From Bradyrhizobium sp. 170 (GTDB lineage Bacteria; Pseudomonadota; Alphaproteobacteria; Rhizobiales; Xanthobacteraceae), in the NCBI RefSeq assembly GCF_023101085.1, contig NZ_CP064703.1, positions 7,502,001-7,566,000 of the forward strand: a stretch of 64,000 bases of DNA, in the 5' to 3' direction. Shown in pieces: positions 53,527 to 61,116 of the stretch (position 1 is its first letter; every line of letters starts with the position of its first letter). The notes under the pieces were generated by a model. The model made no database searches. It was not told the DNA's origin and saw only the letters and a list, made by a program, of their open reading frames with translations. The position numbers were made by a program, and so were the translations under genes.

Positions 53527-53671
53527 TCTGGCGCGGAATCAGGGGCTGGATGACATTGCGGCAAAACTGAGTGTGATGGCTCCATATTTTTATGTCCATC
53601 GCGTTGAACGCATTTCGATTCCGCAATCACTAACCGTCGGGCGAGTAGGCCACGCAAGTGATAATTCTGCC

Positions 53672-53703
53672 ACATCGCACGCGCGCGCGATCCGGTGCGA
53701 TGT
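53672..53703. promoter_or_regulatory. Inverted repeat in the leader of the FecR gene
   Basis: ACATCGCAC (53672-53680) and GTGCGATGT (53695-53703) pair perfectly across 14 bp, ending 24 bp before the FecR ATG. It could be an operator or an mRNA hairpin near the ribosome site. Confidence 0.4.
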
Positions 53704-53727
53704 CGGGATAAATCGATCGGCTTTGAA

Positions 53728-54444
53728 ATGAATTTCTGTAACTGCTTTCGTTTGCTATTTGCATCAATTGGCCTGGTAACTGCGTTGGCTGCTCCTGCGT
53801 ATGCGCAAACGCGCGTCGGCGAAGCGGCCGTCGTCAAGAATGAAGTACTCCGCGTTGCCGGACCTTCGACCATTCAGATCAAGGTCGGCGATGGACTGGT
53901 CCGTGACGAAACCGTGCGCACCGGGATCGACAGCGCAACGCGGCTGGTGATGGCCGACAGCACCAACCTCTCGCTCGGACCCAACGCGACGCTCAAGCTC
54001 GACCGCACCGTTTTCGACGACGAGCATCACTATCGCGAAGTCGCGGTGCGCATGACCTCGGGTGCGTTTCGTTTCGTCACCGGCCATTCGGACAAGGCCG
54101 CCTACAAGATCACGACGCCGCTGGCGACCATTGGCGTGCGCGGCACCACGCTCGATATCCTGTCGCAGCGCGGCCAGACCATCGTCAACCTGCAGGACGG
54201 TGCGGCCTCGGTCTGCACGGTCAGCTTTGAATGCATCCAGCTCACCCGGCCCGGCGACACCGCCATCATCACCTCGGGTGGCGGCGGCAGATCGACGATC
54301 AAGAAGACCAACAACCCGCCATGGACGTTTGCCGCGACCTGCAGCGCCGCGGCCGGGCTTTGCAGCAAGACGCATTATGCCGACGCGGCGCCCGTCATCG
54401 TCGATGACGGCAGCGATCCCACCGGCATGCTGTGCGGGCGCTGA
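53728..54444 (+). CDS. Exported FecR-domain protein
   Basis: This 238-residue protein has a signal peptide (1-26, cut after AYA). The FecR domain appears as VGDGLVRDETVRTGIDSATR, LVMADSTNLSLGPNATLKLD, and ITTPLATIGVRGTTLDIL, the usual signature of this cell-surface or periplasmic domain. Classical FecR proteins sense metals and control sigma factors; here there is no sigma factor, and the signal-peptide form suggests a structural or sensor role. Two bases after its stop the beta-barrel gene begins, so the two are coupled. A conserved Cys pair is near the end. Confidence 0.85.
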   Translation: MNFCNCFRLLFASIGLVTALAAPAYAQTRVGEAAVVKNEVLRVAGPSTIQIKVGDGLVRDETVRTGIDSATRLVMADSTNLSLGPNATLKLDRTVFDDEHHYREVAVRMTSGAFRFVTGHSDKAAYKITTPLATIGVRGTTLDILSQRGQTIVNLQDGAASVCTVSFECIQLTRPGDTAIITSGGGGRSTIKKTNNPPWTFAATCSAAAGLCSKTHYADAAPVIVDDGSDPTGMLCGR

Positions 54445-54446
54445 CC

Positions 54447-55589
54447 ATGGCAAATTTCACTCGCGGCGTTCTGTTATCCGCAACGCTCTTTGTCGCGCTG
54501 CTCGCGACGCAATCGTCGCCCGCGTGGGCGCAGTCGCCATCGCCCTCCCCGACGCCGCCGGAAGAGTGTGTCGAGTGCTATCCGCCGACGCCAACGCCGA
54601 ACCCATCCCCCACTCCAACGCCAACGCCGTCGGCTTCGCCGACGCCGACGCCAAGCCCGACATCGACACCAAGCACCAACGCGCCGCCGGCGGCTGGGCC
54701 AGGTTCGAGCGCCGGATCGATCAACGACCTGGCCGGACAGCGCTTCAACCAGATGATCACCAACCGCGTGCTCGGCAACGTGCTGCTGGGGGTCAACGAG
54801 CAGGTCAATTGCAACGATTGCATCAGCGCGTTCGGTTCGGCGGGTTCGTTCTCGGCCGGCATTCACGGCCGCAAGAACCTGACGCCCAATCTGTCGCTGC
54901 TCGCCGGCATCGCCTATGCCCAGTACAATGAAGGCGGCTATCGCGTCACCAGTTCGCCGATCGGCGCGTTCGCGCTGCGTTACGATTTCGTCGACTGGGG
55001 ATCGTCGCGGCCGTTCTTCGATATTGGCACCATTCTGTCGCCATTCCAGAAGGTGCGCTACTCGCGCAGCTACACGACGAGCCTCGGCGCGGTATCGCTC
55101 GAAAGTTCGACCACGAGCGAGAACTACGCCGTCTACGGCCGCGCCGGCTGGATGAGCCGGCTGTCGCCGCGCGATGAGGTGGCGGCGTCCGTCGAGGTCT
55201 GGCAGCTATGGCAGCGTGTGAAGGGCTACATGGACCCCGCCACAGCCTTCAATCCGTTCGACGCCTCGATCGCCACCGGCACCGACCGCACCAACCTCGT
55301 CAAGGTCGGCGGGCAGTGGACGCATCTGTTCGGCTCAAGCGTCGAGGCCAATATCAACTGCGGATGGGTGCAATCCTTCGGGACGCGCTCCGGCATCGTC
55401 GCCAGCGTGACCGGCGACGGCACCATCGTGCCCACGATCGGCAACCAGGGCTGGTTCGAATATGGCGGCCGGCTCGGCTTCCGCATCACCAAGGGCTGGG
55501 TCGCCGACCTCTTCCTCAACGGCACCGCCGGCCCGCAGCCGGTCGGCAACACGCTTCACGGCGGCGCGGGTTTGAGGATCAGTTATTAG
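54447..55589 (+). CDS. Outer-membrane beta-barrel protein with Pro/Thr-rich linker
   Basis: This is a 380-residue protein. A signal peptide spans about 1-29 (cut after AWA). Residues about 40-75 are a low-complexity Ser/Thr/Pro spacer (PTPTPNPSPTPTPTPSAS). From about 95 to 380 the sequence shows alternating beta strands with aromatic ends and a C-terminal GGAGLRISY, typical of an autotransporter-like barrel. No passenger domain is present. It starts two bases after the FecR stop codon. The pair probably forms a membrane module in which the barrel is anchored or gated by the FecR protein. Confidence 0.8.
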   Translation: MANFTRGVLLSATLFVALLATQSSPAWAQSPSPSPTPPEECVECYPPTPTPNPSPTPTPTPSASPTPTPSPTSTPSTNAPPAAGPGSSAGSINDLAGQRFNQMITNRVLGNVLLGVNEQVNCNDCISAFGSAGSFSAGIHGRKNLTPNLSLLAGIAYAQYNEGGYRVTSSPIGAFALRYDFVDWGSSRPFFDIGTILSPFQKVRYSRSYTTSLGAVSLESSTTSENYAVYGRAGWMSRLSPRDEVAASVEVWQLWQRVKGYMDPATAFNPFDASIATGTDRTNLVKVGGQWTHLFGSSVEANINCGWVQSFGTRSGIVASVTGDGTIVPTIGNQGWFEYGGRLGFRITKGWVADLFLNGTAGPQPVGNTLHGGAGLRISY

Positions 55590-55593
55590 AAAT

Positions 55594-55693
55594 GTAGGGT
55601 GGGCAAAGGCGCTTTGCGCCGTGCCCACCATCTCTCGGCAGACCGTCATCGTGAATGGTGGGCACGGCGCAAAGCGCCTTTGCCCACCCTGCG
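55594..55693. repeat. Inverted repeat, GTAGGGTGGGCAAAGGCGC family
   Basis: GTAGGGTGGGCAAAGGCGCT and AGCGCCTTTGCCCACCCTGC mirror each other over 100 bp, with inner GTGCCCACCA/TGGTGGGCAC. It sits at the convergent ends of the barrel gene and the VOC gene and may act as their terminator. Confidence 0.88.
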
Positions 55694-55702
55694 AAACCTG
55701 CG

Positions 55703-56191
55703 CTACGCCGCGCTCTTGCCCTCATACGCCTGCTTCAAGCTTTCGACATCGAGCTTGACCATGCCCATCATCGCCTGCATCGCGCGCTGCGCCCCGGCTG
55801 TATCGGAACCGCCGATGTATTTCATCGCCGCGGTCGGCACGATCTGCCACGACACGCCGTAGCGATCCTTCAGCCAGCCGCATTGCACGGCCTTGCCGCC
55901 GGCCGCCAGCAATGCGTCCCAGAGCCGATCGACCTCGGCCTGATCGGCGCAGTCGATCTTGAACGAGACGGCGTGGGTGAAGTCGAATGGCTTGTTGCCG
56001 TTCAGCGCCATGAACCGCTGGCCGGCCAGCGTGAATTCGACCACCAGCACCGAACCGGCCTTGCCGGCAGGACTATCAACGGTGTTCTTTTGGACTTTCT
56101 CGATCCGGGAATCGGGCAGCAGTGAGACGTACAGGTTTGCGGCCTCCTCGGCCTCGCTGCTAAACCACAGGCAAGGGGAAATCTTCGACAT
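55703..56191 (-). CDS. VOC-superfamily protein, PhnB-like
   Basis: This 162-residue protein has the PhnB/3-demethylubiquinone-9 methyltransferase-like fold in two glyoxalase-type modules: CLWFSSEAEEAANLYVSLLP, FMALNGNKPFDFTHAVSFKI and CGWLKDRYGVSWQIVPTAAM. The middle motif has the conserved FDFT-type loop. Many such proteins bind metal poorly and have unknown substrates. It is followed by a second VOC gene upstream on the same strand, with 35 bp between them. Confidence 0.82.
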   Translation of the reverse strand: MSKISPCLWFSSEAEEAANLYVSLLPDSRIEKVQKNTVDSPAGKAGSVLVVEFTLAGQRFMALNGNKPFDFTHAVSFKIDCADQAEVDRLWDALLAAGGKAVQCGWLKDRYGVSWQIVPTAAMKYIGGSDTAGAQRAMQAMMGMVKLDVESLKQAYEGKSAA

Positions 56192-56226
56192 CGGGAGAAC
56201 TCCGGGTTGTCACAGGTTTGAAATGA

Positions 56227-56649
56227 TCAGGCTTGGGCCATGGCGGATTGCGCGGCAGCGACATCCATCCACATCACTTCCCAGTGGTGCCCATCAGGAT
56301 CTTCGAAGCTGCGGCCGTACATGAAGCCGTAATCCTGCTTCGGACCCGGATCGGCGCCGCCGCCCGCGCCCTGCGCCTTTCCAACCACATTATCCACCGC
56401 GTCGCGGCTGTCGGCGGAAAGGCAGATAAGGACCTGGCTGGTGGTTTTGGCGTCGGCGATTTTCTTCGAGGTAAACTGCCGATACTTGTCGTGGGTCAGC
56501 AGCATGACGTGGATGGTGTCGGAAAACACCATGCAGGACGCGGTATCATCGCTGAATTGCGGGTTCTTTTCGCCGCCGATCGCCTGATAGAAGGCGGTCG
56601 AGCGGGCGAGATCGCTGACCGGCAGGTTGATGAAGATCATTTTGGCCAT
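56227..56649 (-). CDS. VOC-superfamily protein, glyoxalase-like
   Basis: This 140-residue protein begins MAKMIFINLPVSDLARSTAF, the typical first strand and helix of the VOC fold. HVMLLTHDKY and the FEDPDGHHWEVMWMD C-terminal metal-ligand strand follow. It resembles lactoylglutathione-lyase-like proteins annotated as bleomycin/fosfomycin-type but lacks marks of a resistance enzyme. It is transcribed with the PhnB-like gene. Substrate unknown. Confidence 0.82.
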   Translation of the reverse strand: MAKMIFINLPVSDLARSTAFYQAIGGEKNPQFSDDTASCMVFSDTIHVMLLTHDKYRQFTSKKIADAKTTSQVLICLSADSRDAVDNVVGKAQGAGGGADPGPKQDYGFMYGRSFEDPDGHHWEVMWMDVAAAQSAMAQA

Positions 56650-56776
56650 AATGGGGTTCCTTTTCGAGGGGCTCGAGCCAAGGACGAACCCGCGGAGACG
56701 GATCCGACATCCCTTTTCAAATTTTTTCAGGCAGCGAAGCGGCGTGCCGTCGCCGGCATCCGGCGGCGAATGGCCG

Positions 56777-57514
56777 CTATCGGCCCTTGAAGTCGGGTTT
56801 GCGCTTTTCGGCGAACGCCCTGACGCCTTCCTTCAGGTCATCGCTGTCCCTGACCGCATCGAGCAGCCGGCGCACCTCGGCAACCCCTTCCAGCGGCCCC
56901 TTCGGCATGGCGTCGCGGGCCAGTTTCTTCAGCGCCCGCACCACCAGCGGCGCGTTGGCGGCGATTTTGGCCGCCATCTCCTGGGCGAGTGCGACGTGCT
57001 GTCCCTTCGGCGCGACCTTGTTCACGAAGCCGATCTGGTAAGCACGCTCCGCCGACATTTCCTCGCCGACCAGGAGAAACTCCATGGCGATCTTGTGCGG
57101 CATCCGCGCCATCACCGAAGAGATGCCGCCGGCGGTGGTGCCGATCTTGCCTTCGGGGTAGATGAAGCGCGTCGTCTCCGATGCCACGCACATGTCCGCC
57201 ATCTGCACCAGCACGAAGGCGCCGCCGACGACCCATCCGGATGTCGCGGCAATAACCGGCTTGTCGAGTTCGACCCCAAGGCCGGGCACCGCGTGCCACA
57301 TGTTGACGGGAAGATCCCTGACGTCGGCGCCCACCGAAAAATACTTCTCTTCGGATGACGCAAGCACCGCAACACGGTCGTCGCTTTCGTGAAAGCGGAG
57401 CCAAGCCGCGCGCAGCTCGTCGCACAGGGCGTTGTTGAGCGCATTGTGCGCCGAAGCGCGATCCATCGTGATGGTAGCGACGTGGCCCGTGCTCTCGTAG
57501 CGAACAAGCTTCAT
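56777..57514 (-). CDS. Enoyl-CoA hydratase/isomerase family protein
   Basis: This 245-residue crotonase-fold protein has MDRASAHNALNNALCDELRA near the start and an oxyanion-hole segment YFSVGADVRDLP. The second catalytic stretch is FIYPEGKIGTTAGGISSVMA, where the usual Glu is kept (PEGK). FAEKRKPDFKGR is the normal family ending. It may hydrate or isomerise an acyl-CoA. Forty-four bases downstream of the cupin gene on the same strand, it forms a two-gene unit with it. Confidence 0.88.
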   Translation of the reverse strand: MKLVRYESTGHVATITMDRASAHNALNNALCDELRAAWLRFHESDDRVAVLASSEEKYFSVGADVRDLPVNMWHAVPGLGVELDKPVIAATSGWVVGGAFVLVQMADMCVASETTRFIYPEGKIGTTAGGISSVMARMPHKIAMEFLLVGEEMSAERAYQIGFVNKVAPKGQHVALAQEMAAKIAANAPLVVRALKKLARDAMPKGPLEGVAEVRRLLDAVRDSDDLKEGVRAFAEKRKPDFKGR

Positions 57515-57558
57515 GGCATTCCCCGCGACATCCGCACGATGGCGCTAATCGTTGTTTT

Positions 57559-58077
57559 TTACTTCTTCTCGGCGGGATCGCGATGCACGGGATCGATCCA
57601 CAGCACGGTCTCCGGCTTTTCCACCGGCTCGATGTCGAGGTTGATGGCGACCGCCTCGCCGTCACTGCGCACCAGCACGCATTCCAGCACCTCGTCGCGG
57701 CTGGCATTGATCTCCTGGTGCGGCACGTAGGGCGGCACGAAAATGAAATCGCCGGGACCGGCTTCGGCGGTGAACTGCAGGTGCTCGCCCCAGCGCATCC
57801 GCGCCTTGCCCTTCACGACATAGATGATGCTTTCGAGATGGCCGTGATGATGCGCGCCGGTCTTGGCGTCAGGCCGGATCGTCACGGTACCCGCCCATAA
57901 TTTCTGAGCGCCGACGCGGGCGAAATTGATCGCGGCCTTGCGGTCCATGCCGGCGGTTGAGGGCACGTTGGGATCGAGCTGATTGCCAGGAATGACGCGG
58001 ACGCCGTCATGCTTCCAGCGTTCGTCATCGCCGTGCGAATGATCGTGATCGTGGGAGTGGTCGTGCGTACCGGTCAT
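57559..58077 (-). CDS. Cupin protein with His-rich N-terminus
   Basis: This is a 172-residue protein. Residues 1-17 are His/Asp-rich (MTGTHDHSHDHDHSHGD), a likely metal-binding tail. A cupin domain follows with the first motif GAHHHGHLESIIYVVKGKAR and the second GDFIFVPPYVPHQ. It may be a metal-dependent dioxygenase or isomerase. The pairing with an enoyl-CoA hydratase-like gene suggests catabolism of a small organic acid, but this is an inference. The ATG at 58077 is used. Confidence 0.82.
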   Translation of the reverse strand: MTGTHDHSHDHDHSHGDDERWKHDGVRVIPGNQLDPNVPSTAGMDRKAAINFARVGAQKLWAGTVTIRPDAKTGAHHHGHLESIIYVVKGKARMRWGEHLQFTAEAGPGDFIFVPPYVPHQEINASRDEVLECVLVRSDGEAVAINLDIEPVEKPETVLWIDPVHRDPAEKK

Positions 58078-58231
58078 TGTGCGCCTTCTCGAAATATCGT
58101 TCGACCGAACGGTATCGAAAACCGGGGCTGCAAACCAGAGGATTAAGGCAGCCGGCGGCGCATGGGCGTCCCGGTTTTCGTCATGGCCGGGCTCGTCCCT
58201 CGCCCATCCACGCCCCGGCGCTGGCTGCGCA

Positions 58232-59212
58232 TCAGCACCGTCTGGACATCACATCCGGATTGACGACATTCGTCGGCGTGCCCGCGGCATAGGCCAGGAT
58301 CTGGTCGAAAATATCCGTGAACTGGATTTCGTATTCGTCGCGCGAGACGTAGCCGAGATGCGGCGTGCAGACGACGTTGTCCATGGTCAGGAGGGGATCG
58401 TTGACGTCCCGGAGCGGTTCCTTTTCATAGACATCGATCGCAGCCATGCCGGGCCGCCCAGCGCGCAGCGCATTGACCAGCGCGTTGGGCTCGATCAACG
58501 GCGCGCGGCTGGTGTTGACCAGCAGCGCCGAGGGCTTCATGCGCGCGAGATCTTCCGCCTTGACGATGCCGCGCGTGGCGTCGACCAGGCGCATGTGGAG
58601 CGAAAGCACGTCGCATCGTCCGAAGAAATCAGCCTTGCTGGCGGCGGTCTCGTAGCCGTCGGCACGGGCCTTCGCCATGGCCGGTTCGCGCGCCCATACC
58701 AGCACGTTCATGCCGAACGCCTTGCCGTAGCCGGCGACGACGGCGCCGATCCGCCCGTAGCCATAAATGCCGAGCGTCTTGCCGCGCAGCGTGTGGCCGA
58801 CGCCGATCTGCCACTTGCCGGCCTTGAGCGCCGCCATCTGCTGCGGAATGGCGCGCATCGCCGCCAGGATCAGGCCCCAGGTGAATTCGGCGGTCGCATA
58901 GGACGGCGTATCGGCGTGCTGGCTGGATGACACGACAATGCCGAGCCGGGTGCAGGTGTCGATGTCGATATGCGGAAAGACACTGCGCTGGCTGATCAGC
59001 TTCAGTTTCGGCAGGCGCTCCAGCAGGGCGTTGCGAATCTGCGTGCGTTCGCGGATCAGCACCAGCGCCTCGGTGACGCGCAGCCGTTCCGCCAGCACGT
59101 CAACGTCCTGGACGTGATCGTTCCAGATGGTGACGTCGTGTCCGGCCAGCTTGCCGAAGCAGTCGAGGGTGCGCAGCGTGTCGAAATAATCGTCGAGGAT
59201 CGAGACCTTCAC
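58232..59212 (-). CDS. D-2-hydroxyacid dehydrogenase (NAD-dependent)
   Basis: This 326-residue enzyme has a Rossmann motif GYGRIG and the catalytic triad in NTSRAPLI (Arg), DVYEKEP (Glu) and TPHLGY (His). It begins with a GTG at 59212 that has GGGGGAGG six bases before. The family includes phosphoglycerate, glyoxylate and hydroxypyruvate reductases; the loop that decides this is not diagnostic here. The N-terminal [20 protein letters not shown] suggests the hydroxyacid-reductase branch seen in soil bacteria. Confidence 0.9.
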   Translation of the reverse strand: MKVSILDDYFDTLRTLDCFGKLAGHDVTIWNDHVQDVDVLAERLRVTEALVLIRERTQIRNALLERLPKLKLISQRSVFPHIDIDTCTRLGIVVSSSQHADTPSYATAEFTWGLILAAMRAIPQQMAALKAGKWQIGVGHTLRGKTLGIYGYGRIGAVVAGYGKAFGMNVLVWAREPAMAKARADGYETAASKADFFGRCDVLSLHMRLVDATRGIVKAEDLARMKPSALLVNTSRAPLIEPNALVNALRAGRPGMAAIDVYEKEPLRDVNDPLLTMDNVVCTPHLGYVSRDEYEIQFTDIFDQILAYAAGTPTNVVNPDVMSRRC

Positions 59213-59237
59213 GATGCGCCTCCCCCGTTGCGCGCGG

Positions 59238-59696
59238 TTACTTCACCGCCAGCAATTCGACGTCGAACATCAGCGTGGCATTCGGCGGAATGAGGCCGCC
59301 GGCGCCGCGCGCGCCATAACCGAGTTCAGGCGGAATGATCAGCGTGCGCTTGCCGCCGACCTTCATGGAGGCGACGCCCTCGTCCCAGCCGCCAATCACC
59401 CGGCGCTGGCCGATCGGAAACTCGAACGGCTCGTTGCGGTCCACGGAGGAGTCGAACTTCTTGCCCTTCTGGCCGTTCTCGTAGAGCCATCCGGTATAAT
59501 GCATGACGCAAGTCTGGCCGGACTTCGGCGATGCGCCGGTGCCGACCTTGCTGTCGATGATCTGCAAGCCTGATGCTGTGGTCATGGGTTTTCCTGCGGT
59601 CTGGGCCGAAGCCATCCTGATGGCAACGGGCGTGGAAATCGCGGCCGCCACGGCGGCACATGCGGTCCGGATGATCGTGCGTCGGGAGAAGCGCAT
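59238..59696 (-). CDS. Tat-exported FKBP-type peptidyl-prolyl isomerase
   Basis: This 152-residue protein has a twin-arginine signal ([13 protein letters not shown], 3-15) cut after ASA near residue 31. The FKBP domain (about 43-152) shows [48 protein letters not shown] and [19 protein letters not shown], with all active-site aromatic positions present. Export through Tat is uncommon for FKBPs and suggests a periplasmic folding role. It is followed by the dehydrogenase gene on the same strand. Confidence 0.88.
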   Translation of the reverse strand: MRFSRRTIIRTACAAVAAAISTPVAIRMASAQTAGKPMTTASGLQIIDSKVGTGASPKSGQTCVMHYTGWLYENGQKGKKFDSSVDRNEPFEFPIGQRRVIGGWDEGVASMKVGGKRTLIIPPELGYGARGAGGLIPPNATLMFDVELLAVK

Positions 59697-59760
59697 CTTT
59701 GTACCTCGTTCGAGAGACCGACGTCTCTAGCCCAAGGCGGCCTGTTTCGATAGCCATTTT

Positions 59761-61044
59761 TCAGCCGCCAGCCATGTCGCCATCGCGATCGATCGCGAAA
59801 TCGCGCAGCAATGGCGGGGTTTTTCCGGCGATCAAGTCGCCGATCAGCCGCGCGGCAAGAAAGCTGAAGGTGATGCCGTTGCCGCCATAGCCGTAGGCCG
59901 CATACATGCCTTTGGCGCCGGGGACCGGGCCGATCAGGGGCAAGCCATCGGACGTCGTGCCGAACGTGCCGGCCCAGCGAAACTCGATGTCTGGCTTTGC
60001 GGCAGGCCAGAGCGCCGCGAGCCGTTGCGCGAGCGCGCGCGATTTTTCGGGAATTAGGCGGTCGCGCGGCTCCGGTTCGACGATTTCGGTGCTGTCCTCG
60101 CCGCCGACAATAATGCGTCCTGCATGCGTCGTTCGTGCGTAGAGATAGTTCGTTGCATCCTCCCAGATCAGCACGCCGTCGCTCCAGGCATTTTGCGGCT
60201 GTGGGGTCGTCGCAGTCGCCCAACTCGATGACACCGTGTGCACGGTGGAGCGAACGATGTCGGGCATGACATAGCCGGTGGCAAGAACGACGGCGCGCGC
60301 CTCGATCTCGCGATCGTTGGCAAGTCCGACATTGACCGAGCGCCCAGCGGCATCGAATGCGACGGCTTCTGCCTCGAACAACCGCGCACCGCGGGCAACG
60401 GCAGTCCCTAGCATGCCATGCGCGAGTCGCACGGGATCGGCATCGGCCGCGCCTTGGGAGACGATCGCTCCGGCACGCGCAAAGCCAAAGCTGTCGAGCA
60501 ATGTGCCGTGGTCGAGAAAATCGCCTGGCAGGCCGGCCCGCGTACGGTAACAATGTTCTTCGATGAGACTGGCACTGCTTTCGTCGGCCGCAAGATAGAG
60601 CGAATTTTTGTCCCGCATGTCGCAGGCGATGCAGAGTTGTCCGACCAGCGATTTCAGGCCGGCGACGGCCTCGAAGCTGGCGCGATAGGCCCGCGCCGCT
60701 CGCTCGAAGCCATAGGCTTCGCTCAACTGCCGCAACGGCCGATCGATTTCCCACAGCAGCATCGAGGTCGAAGCCGCGGTGCTGCCGTGCCCCGGCAACT
60801 CGCGATCGATGATGACCACGTCCAGGCCTTGCCGCGTCAGGCGCTCGGCGACGAGCGATCCCGTAATCCCGGCGCCGATAACGAGCGCGTCGCATTTGAG
60901 ATTGTCGCGCACATAGAGGCGCGAAGGGTGGCCTGAGTTCGCAAACCACGGCGAGCGGCCGCCGCGCAGGTCGGCCTGTTCGGAATCATCTGAATCGAGA
61001 ACGCTGATCGCAAACCCCTGACAACAGGCGGCCGTCCACTGCAA
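59761..61044 (-). CDS. FAD-dependent amine/amino-acid oxidoreductase (DAO family)
   Basis: This 427-residue flavoprotein has an FAD motif GAGITGSLVAERL near residue 58 and a C-terminal GMYAAYGYGGNGITFSFLAA. The N-terminal stretch QADLRGGRSPWFANS is typical for this branch, which includes gamma-glutamylputrescine oxidase-like enzymes. It carries GTFGTTSDGLPLIGPVPG, the DAO C-terminal signature. The start is uncertain; a TTG at 61044 with GGAG upstream is used. Downstream of the gamma-glutamyltransferase gene on the same strand, so a link through gamma-glutamyl amines is possible. Confidence 0.85.
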   Translation of the reverse strand: MQWTAACCQGFAISVLDSDDSEQADLRGGRSPWFANSGHPSRLYVRDNLKCDALVIGAGITGSLVAERLTRQGLDVVIIDRELPGHGSTAASTSMLLWEIDRPLRQLSEAYGFERAARAYRASFEAVAGLKSLVGQLCIACDMRDKNSLYLAADESSASLIEEHCYRTRAGLPGDFLDHGTLLDSFGFARAGAIVSQGAADADPVRLAHGMLGTAVARGARLFEAEAVAFDAAGRSVNVGLANDREIEARAVVLATGYVMPDIVRSTVHTVSSSWATATTPQPQNAWSDGVLIWEDATNYLYARTTHAGRIIVGGEDSTEIVEPEPRDRLIPEKSRALAQRLAALWPAAKPDIEFRWAGTFGTTSDGLPLIGPVPGAKGMYAAYGYGGNGITFSFLAARLIGDLIAGKTPPLLRDFAIDRDGDMAGG

Positions 61045-61116
61045 TGTGAACGGCTCCGCTTCATCGCTTTAACGAAAGCGACGGCCCGTTGTTCCGGTGG
61101 CTGACGGCGCGAAGGC

